A stretch of DNA of 64,000 nucleotides from Polytrichum commune (GCA_950295325.1 OX485804.1:22444001-22508000); one strand, 5' to 3'. Shown: positions 1 to 13,077, counted from the stretch's first letter. Notes: generated by a model from the sequence alone, not told the origin. A program made the numbers and translations.

Positions 1-396
1 TGTTTGAATTGGATGAATCTTATATATGAGAATGTAATTAAGGGATATTTAAGATATATACAAACATTTGACGTGAAGATAATACCCTCATATTTATGGA
101 GTTGAAAAACTAACATCTTCTAGAATAAACTTTGTATCCCAAGGTTCACTTGCAAATTAAATACATCACTCCCAATCCACTTTAGCTTTTAAATTTGAGA
201 AAGATTTAAAAGGGTTTTCAATGCATATGATGTAGCTCATGATAACTTGACCATGCAATATCCATCATTGAAGCTAGGGGTCAAGCAGAAGACCATCATG
301 TGCACATGGTGTTTTGAAGAATCCTTGGCATTAAAATTCATGAAATTTCTCTATTTTTTTTATTGATAAAAAATGGAGGTTTCTACTACAAAGATT

Positions 397-601
397 ATCC
401 AATTAGTGTATCTTAACAATCTGGAGTTACACAATGCTATGACTCTTTAATGAGAATGTAATATTTTACCAAGCAAAGTCATTTATGTCTATAATTTCCA
501 AACAACCTATTGAACTTGCATTAGTAAAAATTGAACTCCTAAGTAAGATGTAATTGCATTGCATAACTTTGAATAGTGACACACACTGATTTGGATAACT
601 A
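397..601. mobile_element. MITE family G, copy G1
   Basis: The termini are inverted: ATTATCCAATTAGTGTA at the left and the complement of a similar string at the right (near 583-600), followed inward by a GGAGTTACACAATGC motif and its inverse. Three related copies lie at 6071, 11841 and 35456. No coding capacity. Confidence 0.7.
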
Positions 602-2571
602 GTGTAGAATACATGGTTATTCTTGGCACTCTACAATGATTCACTCCCAAGCCACTTTATCGATGCTAAGGTAGACAAATGTTATTTAACTACTTTTCTC
701 TTAGTACCCACTTCTCTTAGGATACAAAATATACAATTGGTGGAAGATGAATGTTGTATTTAAATATATCTAGACATGTTCTCAAAATGTGAACCTTTTG
801 GGTATTTTAATTATATCATAGGGTCTTAAGATACACTTGTGATATATCTGAATATTATGGAAGATGTGTGAATCTTCAGTGATTAATTGAATGTTATGCT
901 ATTAAACTATGATACCAAAATATATGTTTTGATGTTGAATGTAAATAAATAAATGCCAAATACTAAAAATGTAAAATGTAAAATGCTATATTATTATCTT
1001 AATCAGCTATGCATTTTCTATTGGAGGATCTTACCATACAATCCTATTGTAGGATCGTATGATAGAATTCAACATGTCCAAGTTTTGGATTCGGACTTAA
1101 TCCATTTTTACATAAACATGTGCTATGATCAACAAATTCAAATCATGCACCTAACCATTTAACTCGTAAATGTTAGGGATCATATAAATAACTGATGCTT
1201 TAATAAAGTGAAAATGGTCATGTTTATTGAGTGGTCATTTATATAGGTCTTCCTTATCATGTTAACTATTGAACCTAAAATTACTAGCATGTTTTGAGCA
1301 CATGCTCTAATCTCTTTTATACACATGTCCTTTTGGTGTCTATTCTCAACCACATATCCACTCAAACATATGTGTTCAAATTATATCAAACCTACCTTTG
1401 TTAAAATGTGCATTTCTTTGCTAAAGATAGGTGAAGGGAGGGGACAATGAGTTGTCAAAAAATACTAAAGCATGTGAGAGTATCCTTGGCATCGTGAATA
1501 CATATACATTATAAGTCGGCGTACTTCAAGGGAAAAAGTAACTTTTTAAATTAGAAGCGTTTTGGATGGAATGAGCTAAATTGAGTCGATCGAAAGAGGG
1601 CCACCCATCATTCCAATTTCATGATCTAGGAGAAGAAAATAGAAAATTTCCATTGAAGGTTAGGGAAAGTACTTTTACAAATGACCCACTAGTGCACCAA
1701 ATGTTAACAAACTCCTCCTCAAAGGCCACCCAAATATCCACATTTCTAAGCTCAACGTGTTCCATAATTTGGCTAGTGTGGCCATACCCTTATGCATGAT
1801 ATCACTCCACACTATGTGGCAATTTGCCTAGCAATCATATCCTCACTCAAGAAAACAAGCCAACATCTAGCGTACCAAATGTGATACAAAGTCACTCTTC
1901 TAAGCATGTCCCAAGTGCATTTCTCCTTCTAAGAATTGAAGTTGTATCTACAATGAATTCAATGCCCCGGGTAGTGCCATTCGTAACCTCGTTCCAAGAG
2001 ATGTTGGGCATATTGCCGAAGCACTTCCCAACCTCACCGAAGAGTTTCCAAAATTTCCTATGAATTTGCACTCCATGAAACAATATTTCATATAATCGAT
2101 CAAATCAAACCTACGGTCGTTGTGTTTCCTCTCATGGCCCATGCATGCATGCTCCACATCTCCAACCGGGAGTCCACTACATTCATAGTTGCCATAAGAA
2201 TAAATGCATTTTCTTTGATGTTGGTGGAGTGCCACATGAGGTCATTTGCTTTCGTTCTCTCCTCGTGGACGAGGCGACCTTATTTGGTTGTAAAGTCACA
2301 TAAACCGCCGCCCTCAATAATGTAGGAGATTTCCCACTTCCACTCACTATTGTCCCATTCAAGGTCTTTCACTAGGCTAAATTGCCAACTAGTATTTATG
2401 TTCATGTTAAAGTAGGCATGGATATTGTGAGAAGCAATGTGGTCAAAACGTCATTGTAGATGTGTATTTCCATATTAAATGACACATTGTACATGTAACA
2501 TGAACATGTTTGTGACACAAGAGGTTGAGTTCACATTTGAAGTTAGGTTCTTGCATTTATATCATAACTTA

Positions 2572-2966
2572 GAGCATCAGCAATGCAACTAGGTAAAGCT
2601 CACTGCAAACCAAGACCTATCTTGCTTAAAATTGCTCAAAATTTAGAGGGAGTGCACCAAATCTTGCTTAAAAATGGACAGATCCTCCCACACTCCCTCT
2701 AAATGTCAAAAATTTGGAGGGAGTGTGAGAGGATCTTTCCATTTTAAAGCAAGATTTGGTGCACTCCCTCTAAATTTTGAAAATGTGGTGTTTTCAATGA
2801 GGGATTTCACCTACGTCAAATTTTTACAATTCTTTTTTCTTGAGAAATATCTCACGTTTATTTAGGTGTGCTTCTAATGATGGTAATTTCAGTTTCTAAT
2901 TTTAGGTCAATCAAAAGATAGGTTTTGGTTTGCAGTGAGCTTTACCTAGATCCACTACAGATGCCC
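2572..2966. mobile_element. Tourist-like (PIF/Harbinger-type) MITE with TTA target duplication
   Basis: The ends are imperfect inverted repeats: GAGCATCAGCAATG at the left and the complement of GGGCATCTGTAGTG at the right, both followed inward by CTAGGTAAAGCTCACTGC. TTA flanks both sides (2569-2571 and 2967-2969). A second, nearly perfect foldback sits inside at about 2635-2705 against 2708-2778. There is no coding capacity. A GAGCATC/GGGCATC terminus with TTA duplication fits Tourist/Harbinger MITEs. Confidence 0.88.
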
Positions 2967-3111
2967 TTAGGACTCAACAACTGAACTACAACTTCTTCAT
3001 GTCCAAACTTTATGTATGAACAATAATAGTTATTTGTGATGCCTCCCAAAGAGGGGCACAATTATGGGGTTGATCCATCTTTGAGAGAATTTTCTATTAG
3101 GAGCTTGTTAC

Positions 3112-4216
3112 AAGCCTACCTCTTTACTATGACACTCGATGATATGATAACCTTTATATAATGACCTAAATTTTGTAAACTAAACTTTCTAGCTGAAATC
3201 TACCTCCATAATACAACAAGGACATTGTTAATACAACACTTTTGGACCCCCAAAATGTCATATCATAGAGGTAAGAAATGTGTTTATGGTGGGTCTTACA
3301 CAAGTATAAATACATAGTTAATATTAATTTCATGTAACTTTCACATATGAAATGTGGATGAAAGGAATTTTAATACAAAATGATGCTAAAACATGGGAAC
3401 CAATGGAAATAGGTTCTCTATCTCAAAAGTTAATCAAGAGACTTATTAGCTATTTGTCTCTTTTGCGATAGTTTTTCACTTCAAACCTTACCCACGGTGT
3501 ATCATATGTTTTACGAGCATTGTGAACCCAATATTTATCATATAGCTTTCATATGCATATTGAATGAAAGCTCTTGGAATCTCACTTCTTTTGGTGGTGG
3601 TTTTGTCAAGTTCCGATTTGTATTGACAAAGTTATGAGCATTTGAAGGTAGGTTAGGTTTGTGCACTTGATTTCTAGACAAAGATCTACTTTTGCAGATT
3701 ATGAGGTCAGTCTTGATCCAATCTTCTTCATCTACACATTTTTGGAAAGGTATTGAAATTGTGCTTCTTTTTATGGTAATTTTGCTCAAAGTTGAGTTGT
3801 ATTGGAATAATTTTGACTGTTTGAAGGTTGGTTTCTCAATTCTTAGCTACATTTTTTTTATAGTCAACCCATTAGAGTTTACTCTTGCAAATGTAATGAA
3901 ACCGCATGCCATATTGGAGAAGCTCAATAAGATACATGCTACTAACTTGAAGTGGCAACATCAACATATTATTGATTCCTTCTTCAAGTTCACGTATATT
4001 TCATGAGAGAAATTGCATACTTGTAAAGAAATTTGAAAGAATATTTCACGTGCATACGTGGCAAGATATCTAATGTGTCTTTTCATGAAGTATCTCATTA
4101 TTATGACAATGAGGTACAATTTGTTGTATTATTGAATATGTGACACCTTGATAATATAACAATTTTCTCATTTCCCAAATGTGTCATATTAAAGAGGTAG
4201 GATTGCAGCTTGTAAG
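3112..4216. repeat. 1.1-kb interval bounded by inverted repeats
   Basis: A segment at about 3114-3145 (containing CCTACCTCTTTACTATGACA) recurs inverted at about 4180-4214. A further inverted copy at about 3249-3277 makes a smaller hairpin with the left end. It may be one element or two small foldback MITEs of the same family. The frame at 3692-4006 lies inside, shows no domain, and is not called. Confidence 0.5.
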
Positions 4217-5690
4217 TTTTATATGTCATAGCCTCACTATGAAAGTCATGTGAAATTCCTTGGACCTCCTCTTGCTATCCCAAAAACTTGAGAGAGTTTT
4301 GATCTTTAAGGGTTATCCCATGGGACATGCTACCTTCAAATTCTAGACATTGTCCATTTATGACCACACCAAGTCCACATACATGGACATCTATATATTG
4401 AATCACTTTTAGTCTCACTTGCATAATAGTGTCATTTGCCCTACTATCAGGCCTATGCCAACAACATGGCCATAAGTGTACCCCCCAGGGAAGTTGGCGT
4501 TAGTGTGCTTACCATTATGTTGGCATTAGGATGCGCCATAAGTTTATGAGGAGGTCTATTCTTAGGTTACGCAATGGTCAATAAGTTAACCACAAGTGTA
4601 AATACTAGACACTTGCATTAGTACGTTGAACATCATTTTCCTCTTGCATGCCAATATGTAAACACACTAGTATGAGTTTGTGCCATCCCGGCCTTTTGCA
4701 CTTGTGCAAACAACACATCACTTTAACGTAGTCCCCCCAAAATTTTGGAACAATGGGGCGACAACCTCACCATCACCACCACCACATCCTCCATTGTATA
4801 TAAATGAGAGTCATAAGGCTTCATATTATCTTGCATACTAATTCATATTCCTCTTGCATACTAATTTACAAACACATGGCACTTGGCCTTGGTATGCTCA
4901 AAACAATCTTCCTCCTGCATACTAGAACGTAAAACTATCATCTCAATCACTCCAATGTGGTAGGATATATATGATACCATGAACAATTATGTACTTTGAA
5001 AAGTTACTTTTGTTGACAATTAATGAACGTGACACTACTAAGCCTCTACGCATCTAGTTTAGATCGTTTGCCAATAGTGTGCATGACATTGAATGCCATA
5101 AATGATGTAGTGAACACAAATGAAAGACCTCATGTGAAAGATTATCTCAATTTTGAACTTTTATAACTTTCACACATCTACTCCAATCATGAAACTTGAA
5201 ATGACAATTTGTGTAATTTGCAACCACTGACCACATGAGGTAATTCCCAAGCCAAGCTAATTGTTAGAAGTGTATGTGGAATGCCCACAATAAGGCCACG
5301 TACCTTATGTATTTGAATCTTCTTGAAATGGAGGAAAATGTTTTGGGAATAATTGGTGAAGATCCTGTTGTTTCTAGGTCCAACCGGTTTCCTTCTTTTT
5401 TCTTTTCTTTTTTGACACAAATTGAAAATTCAATTGCAAAGAGAACAAGTCCAATGGGTTTCACATTGACAACTTTTGATTTTTCTTTATTACTTTGAGG
5501 TGCATACTATAGAGTCCTCTAAAATTCTCTCCGTTCATTTCTTATGATGCAAGCAGTTACTTATTGATTGTGGATAAAGGGAGATTACTATGTTTATGTA
5601 CAGAAAGTGCACTTTGGTTGACTTTGTAGTAGGCACTTAAGTACTTGTTTGTCCACCAACAACACTGGATTCGCAATAAATAAAGCCCCA

Positions 5691-5853
5691 TTACATTATT
5701 AAGAAGTGTGCATTCATTTTGTGGGCCCTGAGAATATAACCAAGGGATGTTAGGAGCTCAGTCTAAATTTGAGCCTCCTCGTGCAAGGTTTGAGCATCCC
5801 ATGGTTACATTCTCAGGCCCCACAAAATGAACGTACACTACTTAATAATGTAA
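5691..5853. mobile_element. Hairpin MITE family K, copy K1
   Basis: The 163-bp element is almost wholly palindromic: TTACATTATTAAG opens it and CTTAATAATGTAA closes it. The arms stay complementary through a GGGCCCTGAGAATATAACC-type block to near the centre. Confidence 0.78.
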
Positions 5854-5880
5854 AGTTGGTTACTCTTGGATGGCATTTGG

Positions 5881-6315
5881 CACAGTGTCTGGGGAGAGTT
5901 TTGGGGCATAACCAATCAAAATCTAACCCGTTACGTGTTGTGGTCTTCTAGTTTTTCTTATTAAATTCGAGGTGTATTCCATAGAGTCCTCTACAATGAT
6001 TGGTTATTTTCTTGAAGTCCTGAACTTCAACCGGTTGTTTCTCAAACTCAAGCATGTCATTTGTAGCTACATTGATTATCCCAATTAGTGTGCGCTACTA
6101 TTCGGAGTTACGCTATGACTATTTAACGAGAATGTAAATAGTTTAGCAAGCAAAGCCATATATATATATTCTATGATGTTTGAACTTCCTATTGAACTCT
6201 TGCTAGTAAACATTGAACTCCTGAGTAAGTCGTTATTGCACTACATAAATTTGAATAGTTCCATGCACTAATTGGGATAATCAATGCAATGTTTGGTTCT
6301 TCCCATTCATTGGTT
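5881..6315 (+). repeat. Dispersed repeat H, copy H1 (with G2 inside)
   Basis: H copies share the ordered motifs GGGGAGATTTTTGGGCATAA, CCTAGTGTTTCCAAGTCCAA, CCGGTTACATG, a CTTTATTAA(T)TTGAGGTGTATTC block, TTGAACTTCAACCGGTT and GGTTCTCCCC. H1 carries most of them and is broken by G2. The family is unknown to me; no TIR or coding frame is visible. Confidence 0.65.
6071..6285. mobile_element. MITE family G, copy G2, inside repeat H1
   Basis: The outer ends are perfect inverted repeats: ATTGATTATCCCAATTAGTG opens at 6071 and its complement closes at 6285. H1 sequence is interrupted here and resumes after it (GGTTCTTCCCATTCATTGG region, about 6290-6315). Confidence 0.78.
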
Positions 6316-6904
6316 CTTCACAACGAGAAAGTATATTATAGGGTAATGCACCGGGCTATTATTGAAATTGTAATCCAAAACTTAGTTATGGTCTTGTATG
6401 AGCATGTGGATTCAAAAATTGAAAATGCCTTTGATTTCAAATGACAATCATTTTAACATGTATTTTGTATGTTTTTCTATATCATCAGTACCCTTTAGCA
6501 TCAACATTGTAAAGTGTATTGAAATTGATAATAGGGATAAACATGTGAAAATGAATGGCATTTGACATTTTTCAATAAAATTAAAAACCATGCAACTTTA
6601 TCAATCATTGCAAACAACATGCATGTTGCAATCCAAACCATTCTTGCATCTTATTGGATTTGCAATCGATTGGTCCCCCTTACCGTATTATTTGCTTAAA
6701 ATTTAAAAGTCAAACAAATTAGACGGTGTTATGACGAAATATGGTTTGGTGCCAAACTAGAGCCTTGTTCCTTAATGCCTTGGTTTGCAAGTTGGAACCA
6801 AGTTGTGATGCCCACAATGCATGAGTAAAATGGTGGAATCACAAATGCAACTATTTAACAATTGCCATGTCTCATGGGCAACCGGTGTCATGAACGTGCT
6901 TCAA

Positions 6905-7135
6905 ACCCATCTCCGGGGAGATTTTTGGGCATTATTCGTCGATATCCTAGTGTTTCCAAGTCCAATTGGTTACATAATGACATCTTTCGGTTTCTTGTTT
7001 TAATAAATTGGGGTGTATTCTATACATTCCTTTAAAATGATAGGTAACACGCATGAAGACTTGAACATCAACCGCTTATTTTTCAAACTCAATTGGTTCA
7101 TTTTTAACTACATTGAATAACTCAATTAGTAAGGG
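6905..7135 (+). repeat. Dispersed repeat H, copy H2
   Basis: H motifs are in order from the ATCTCCGGGGAGATTTTTGG start. At about 7105 a truncated G-like end (ACATTGAATAACTCAATTAG) follows, at the same place where G2 enters H1. Confidence 0.6.
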
Positions 7136-7518
7136 AGGGTTGATACTGAGTGAAAAATTAGTGAAGGTGGTATTGAATTTCCTTACACAATGAAATTAGT
7201 GCCACCAAAAGTTCTAGGAAGTTATTTTCATCTTGGCTTTATTCACTCAACATACTATTTATTGCAACAATATTCATTGGAAAGTATCGACACTGTTCAC
7301 TAACATGTATGAGTTTGCATTTATTCTTTTAGTTTTTAAATAAATATACAAGCACCTTAGAGCACACACTAATTTTATTTAAATGTATAGTGAATGAGCA
7401 TGTATTCATGAATTTAGCATCACTTAGTAAAAATTTCAGCCCTCAATAATTTTGAGACTTGGCAAAATAGTGAATGTTTTTGGGAATTAGTACCACACAT
7501 ATTAAATGGGACAATCAA

Positions 7519-7760
7519 GGCCACTTCACACACGAGCCAAGAGCCGTGACCATGAAATTGTGAGAGCCCAAAAGAAAGTGTCCAAAGGCCGTCCCAACAC
7601 ACCTCCCAAAATCATGTAGTGTGGTCATAAATCCTCAAGAGTAGTGTGAAGTCATAAGTGACCGGGCCCTCAACCAAATGCTATTTCAATGAATTTCTAT
7701 TCATGCGGGTCCTCACACATGATAAAAATAGAATAAATGTACAGTTGTGAGCATTTAAAG
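7519..7760 (-). mobile_element. Truncated family A element (A1)
   Basis: This is the right half of family A in reverse. It begins GGCCACTTCACACACGAG, then the GAGCCGTGACCATG and CTTTCTTTTGGGCTC blocks (inverted), and the match fades after about 7760. The other terminus is missing. It is followed by an inverted H fragment at about 7800-7940. Confidence 0.75.
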
Positions 7761-7799
7761 GGGGAAGGCTAAATCCATTTTATATATAAAAATTTTTGA

Positions 7800-7940
7800 T
7801 AAAGAAGAACTGAAAGATGAGAACATGTAAGTGGTTGGACTTGGAAACACTTGGATCTTCACCGATTATGCCCAAAAACCTCCGCAGACACTGTGCTTGT
7901 GGGCTTTATGAATGTTTGCACATCCCCCCTTTATGAATGT
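7800..7940 (-). repeat. Dispersed repeat H, fragment
   Basis: Inverted H motifs: a GAACATGTAA...GGTTGGACTTGG block, then AACACT...GGATCTTC and ATTATGCCCAAAAACC. A short direct repeat (TTTATGAATGTTTGCA) occurs twice just after, at about 7904-7945. Confidence 0.6.
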
Positions 7941-8140
7941 TTGCAAATCCAGACCCCCCATAACTCAGAACTTAAAAAGTTAGGGGTAAGGGGCACGGGG
8001 TATTATATTAGGCGTAGGTATTATATTGGTTTCTTGTGTCTAAAGTGTCTACTCTCGAAAGGGGGGAGTAGATCTTCTCCTTCATAACTCTGTCCCGTGG
8101 GCTTGGGATTGAAGGTAGATCGAACAGACACTTAATTCAC

Positions 8141-8159
8141 GTCGGTCTCCTTCAGAGAC
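8141..8159. other. Small perfect hairpin
   Basis: CGGTCTC and GAGACCG flank a 5-base loop. It is isolated, with no gene next to it that would make it a terminator. Confidence 0.4.
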
Positions 8160-9699
8160 CGAAGTTGTTATTATTTTTATTACACATCCCCACTTCTTGA
8201 TTGAGCGGATGGCATTGAACTGTTGGATTGTCAAGATTTCAAACTTCAAGAATTTTAAGTTTTAAATTTAAATACTTTCAGCTTGAATGTAATAACTTTT
8301 GTTTCTGAGTGCGTTGCCAAGAATACCGCTTACTTAACCCCCACTTGTCAGACACAACACATGAGGGACTCAATAAGCCTAGGTGTGAAGGTTCTTGCAT
8401 GACATATAGACATGATGGCATCAATTTTTTTTATTGTCAAGTACCCATATCTTAGTGGCATCAGAAAATGTGAAGTTTTCATTATAGAAACCAAAATGGC
8501 AATAAAAGAAGACGATACCAAATCAATATTGGTTTTTCCATCTACCAAAGGGATAGTAGTAAGAATATGCCCTCTATAAATTGGTTGTTGACCAATTCAA
8601 TTTCAATTCACTAGACCGATTCGGGTTCTTTGACCCTGATCTAAGGACCAAATTGGTTTGAAATAATGAAACTTAGACTCTACATTAGTAATTACCGGTT
8701 TTACCCTCCCCTCATGTGGACGCTACACATGTTCAAAAATGTCGGTTTCGAAATGGATTTCAGTAAGCCAAGGTAAAGTAATAATGGCTTTGACACGTGT
8801 TTGACCTTGGGGAGCTTGGGACCTTCAAGGTTGGTCCCTCTTTTATTGGGCACAATCACATGTTTTAAACTCCGATCCAAGACTGTGGTTTTGTAAGGCT
8901 GAAAAGCTTTGTATTCAACTCGAGTTGAGAACGGCCATTTTATAGCCAAAAAAACAGAGACCAACAGAGACCAACAAAAACCTTGAAACCAAACTGCTTG
9001 AAGTTAGGCATGTGTTCATGCCAACATTCAACATTTAATTTTGACCCATCAAACTTTGTTTTGAAACTAGCGTTTTGAACGTATCTTGCTTCCCCGTGAA
9101 TAGGTGTTGTGAACATTCACCCCCAAGTTTTAATGTTGGTTAGATGAGAGATAAGATATTCGACCCATAGGAAAAATTCATGTAATTTGGTTGTAATGAA
9201 AAACATTATGAAAAACATGAATTGATTCTTATACCTATTTCTCTACATGGGAGATATTTTTTCTTTGATCATACCTAAACCACAACCATGCTAAATTGCT
9301 AAACTAGTCGGGATTGGATGAAACTAGCTAGGTTTTTGCTATCACTCAAACTAACGTAAGGAAAACAACCCATGGTATAATGTCTTAAGGAAGGGTGAGC
9401 TAGTGTCTATAAGGATTAATGTCACATTGAATTAAGGTTTCTAACAAACAAGCTATATCTTTTACTCCTTCATTCCTTCTTAAAAAGGCTTAATTCGCAC
9501 TCTCATAGTTCATTGGTGCTTTCTCAGTCATGTGTGATATTGTCCTATGTGCGTGGACTCTTATCACTCTAATTCATCTTCTAGGTTAGTCTCGAAGCTC
9601 AAAAGCTTGGCAAGTAGTAAATGACTCATAGTCATGACACTGTCCGGGGTAGTGCCTTCTAAGTATCTATATAGTCTTTAATTGTCATGTATATTGCTT

Positions 9700-11250
9700 G
9701 TGATAATGTAAAAGTTAAATTCTCTTAAACAACTTACAACTATCATGCAAATCTTCACAACTGTAATCACCACCTTCATCTTCGGTGGACCTAGCCACTT
9801 GTCTCAAGAATCAACCACATTGGTTAATACAATAACAACACGTCAATAAGGTAGGCTATAACCTTTGTTCATATGTTTTAACATTATTTATTTAATAAAA
9901 TAATCTCCACTAATAATGAACTTCCTTCAATGTGGTAAAGTCTTCTTTCTACCAAGGTAATGTCCATGACAACCTATAACATGCCCCAAAACAACCTTAT
10001 GCCTCATGCTCTAACAAGATGAAATAGGCTTACTAGGTTATATTCTTCTCTATGTGCCTACCCAATTAATGTAATGCCTTTCACTCTTACTCCGCTATCT
10101 CCCAACCTAGGACTTGGCTATGGCCTTTCAACTCGCACTGAAATTGACCATGCGCATCCTAGGCCTCTCTAAATTTCCTCACTTCCACTCATGATATTTG
10201 CCTTCTATCCCTATAGGGATTAGCTTCCTCTCGACCAATCATTGGTCCTACAATTATTTAATCTTTATAGGGTTATTGTCCGTTCTTGTACTCTATTGCA
10301 CTCAATCCTAGGAATCTCAAGTAGCTTCCTTTAATTCTCAAAGGCCATCACCCTTCATATGACAATCAGACTTAACATTCCCTCTAAGGCTATTGACATT
10401 TCAACGTCCCATACTAAGATTGAATCATCTATGAATCACTCTACTAATTATATATACGCCATCTTCTCCCACATATTTTAGCCTATTCTCATGCCATTAA
10501 CTTTTACTTTGTTTTTCTCTTAAAATGGGAGATACATCCCTTCACATTTGTCTCTCAAGTTTGAGTCATCCTTTAGGCCAATCGCCCAAATTTGTTTCTC
10601 AATTATACTAAGTCTTGTAAATTCTTTTTTCTCCCTCCTCTCATTTGGGTCAATCCCCTTTCTTGGACTCCAATGACTCCTTATCTTCTATGTATCATCA
10701 TGTTCACATTAACTCTCAAGGCTATCCTCTAACGATGTCCCACTCAAAATCGATTATGTCTCTCACAAGCTTCAATTTCTCTTTCTTGAGCACTAACATA
10801 CAACTCCCTCTCAAACTATTGCATTCGTGTCCATTCTCACAACTTCATTAAGGACATGCGGTCACAACCGGTGTGGTTCTTACTATCTTACACTCATCCT
10901 TCTTCTTCATTGGGCTATCGCAAGAGCTTTTGTTATTGTGCTCAACTTCGACTATCACAATCTTTGATTACTCTCTCTTAACCCTAACAATCCTCTCATC
11001 CATACTCAAGGTTATAGCTATTGCTCATACACATCCAAGATCTCATTCATTCATAAATACACACAAGCATTGATCAACATCCTACTTGAAACTATAACAA
11101 AGTGTTTGTCCATCAAATTCGTTCATTTACTCTTATTGTCGAAGTTTCCAAATAATCCCTCGGCTCTTTTAGACTAAGTCTATATCCTCAAGCACCTCAC
11201 TTGAGAATTGTGTGTCGTCTACTCACCTAGACTCAATGACTATGAGACTA
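9700..11250. other. C-over-G skewed stretch without a recognised gene
   Basis: The plus strand is pyrimidine-rich, with C clearly exceeding G over about 1.5 kb (many CTCTC, TTCTC and TCATCC words). The frames at 10645-10851 and 10873-11073 are open because of this composition and show no domain. Origin unknown. Confidence 0.45.
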
Positions 11251-11840
11251 TGCAAGATAGTACCAATGGAAAAAAAACATGCTTCTTCCTTGGCCAACCT
11301 TCTCCTCATTGAATCAAAAGGAAGGAGAAGGTGGTTACAAGCAATAATCAACTATTCACAACACTAAGCCTTATGGTTCTACTATGGATAATATTCTAAC
11401 TACCAAACACTGGATGATAGCCATCAAATTTTGAAAATTGCTTGCTTCGGCTAGGCTATGGCTAAAAAGGTGGCTTATAGTCTAGAAATCCAAAAAACTT
11501 CTGGGACTGAAATTGTTTCAGGATAGTTTCAAAGCGGCTAATTCCCTGGAGTGGTGGAGTGGATAGCCTTTGTGAGGTAGAGATTGATGCAACTTGATGA
11601 TCCGATTGAAAGAAAGACACGAGGCTCCTATATACTACATTTTTCAAACAATGATGACTTGAAATGCAATGAAACCAAATTTAAATTATGGGCAATCAAA
11701 AAGGCAAATGGGACTCCAAATACATAAAGATGATATCAAACTAGTTAATTCTCTAGACTGATAGGATGCAGTCAGGATGGTTCCAGACCGTCTTATATCT
11801 ATGATGCAAACGTATCTCTAATGGGTCGGTTGCACTTTTT

Positions 11841-12042
11841 GTCTTGTTAGTGTGAATTACCATTTGGAGTTACGCAATGCTATAACATTTTACTAAGAGT
11901 GTTATTTTTTTAATCCAAATAACATAAGTGGTTAGTATGCACACTGAAGAATATGATATAACTTAGTTGGTAAAAAAAATGATAATGCTATTAAGAGTTA
12001 TAGCAACACATAACTATGAATGGTAACCCACACTAATAAGAC
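11841..12042. mobile_element. MITE family G, copy G3
   Basis: GTCTTGTTAGTGTG at the left pairs with CACACTAATAAGAC at the right. The subterminal motifs GTTACGCAATGCTATAAC and its inverse form a hairpin. The core is AT-rich and non-coding. Confidence 0.72.
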
Positions 12043-12077
12043 ATTTTATTGCATGTTACACTCATACACAATACTAA

Positions 12078-13077
12078 TGGCCGCTTCACACTCTAGCCGT
12101 CCAAGTCAAGAGGCCATGGATTGAATGGGCAACCTTTGTTGAGAGTCCAAAGAAATGGGTTGAAAATAGCCAATAAAATACAGGCATTGGAGCCTTCAGT
12201 CGAGCATAATGTGAACCCTCCAAAGGCCAAGCCCAAAGTCCAAACCCATACCTAAGGATGAAGGAGCATCCCACTTTATTCCATGTCCAAAACAACCCCT
12301 CCAATCTAACGGCCAAGATCTTGTCAGGTTTTTTATTTTTATTACGAACAAGAATCGATAGTCTCCCAACCATAGTTTGGGTTTCCATTCCTATCCAACC
12401 CAAACTTCCTTCGAGACTCCGTCGCCTTGGTCAAAAAGTACTGCCATATAGACATGTTGGAGAGGGACGGCCTTTGGACTTTGGCCTCTAATGTGAAGAT
12501 TCCAGAGGCCGAATTCTTAATTTCTTGCAATATGATTGGTGGAAATCGACAACCTCTCGACCTTTGACCTCTAGTGTGGAGGGTCACGAGACCGAATTCT
12601 TGGTTTCTTGCAATCTGATTGGTGGAAATCGACAGCCTCTCGACCTTTGGCCTCTAGTGTGAAGGGTTGAGAGGCCGAATTCTTGGTTTCTTGCACTCTA
12701 ATTGGTGGAAATCGACAGCCTCGAGACCTTTGGCCTCTAGTGTGGAGGGTTGAGAGGCCGAATTCTTGGTTTCTTGCACTCTAATTGGTGGAAATCGACA
12801 ACCTCTCGACCTTTGGCCTCTAGTGTGAAGGGTTGAGAGGCCGAATTGTTGGTTTCTTGCACTCTAATTGGTGAAAATCGACAGTCTCTCGACCTTTGGC
12901 CTCTAGTGTGGAGGGTTGAGAGGCCGAATTCTTGGTTTCTTGCACTCTAATTGGTGGAAATCGACAGCCTCTCGACCTTTGGCCTCTAGTGTGGAGGGTT
13001 GAGAGGCCGAATTCTTGGTTTCTTGCAATCCGATTGGTGGAAATGGACGGCCTCTCGACCATAGTGTGAATCGGCCC
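12078..13077. mobile_element. Family B element B1 (1.0 kb) with internal tandem array
   Basis: The left end is TGGCCGCTTCACACT and the right end the complement of GGGCCGATTCACACTATGG. TAA flanks both sides (12075-12077 and 13078-13080). The left 400 bp match B2 at 19447-19956 block by block. The right part is an 83-bp tandem array. No transposase is present. TIR and TSD suggest a PIF/Harbinger-like non-autonomous element, which is inference. Confidence 0.85.
12470..13070. repeat. 83-bp tandem repeat, about seven units, inside B1
   Basis: GAATTC-type anchors at 12511, 12594, 12677, 12760, 12843, 12926 and 13009 are each exactly 83 bp apart (the 12843 unit reads GAATTG). Every unit holds TTGGTTTCTTGCA, ATTGGTGGAAATCGACA, CTCGACCTTTGGCC and CTAGTGTGRAGGG, the last resembling the element's own terminus. 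B2 carries only one such unit. Confidence 0.95.

Noticed and set aside
12511-13060. CRISPR-like array
   Set aside because: Units are contiguous 83-bp repeats without unique spacers, in a plant nuclear context.
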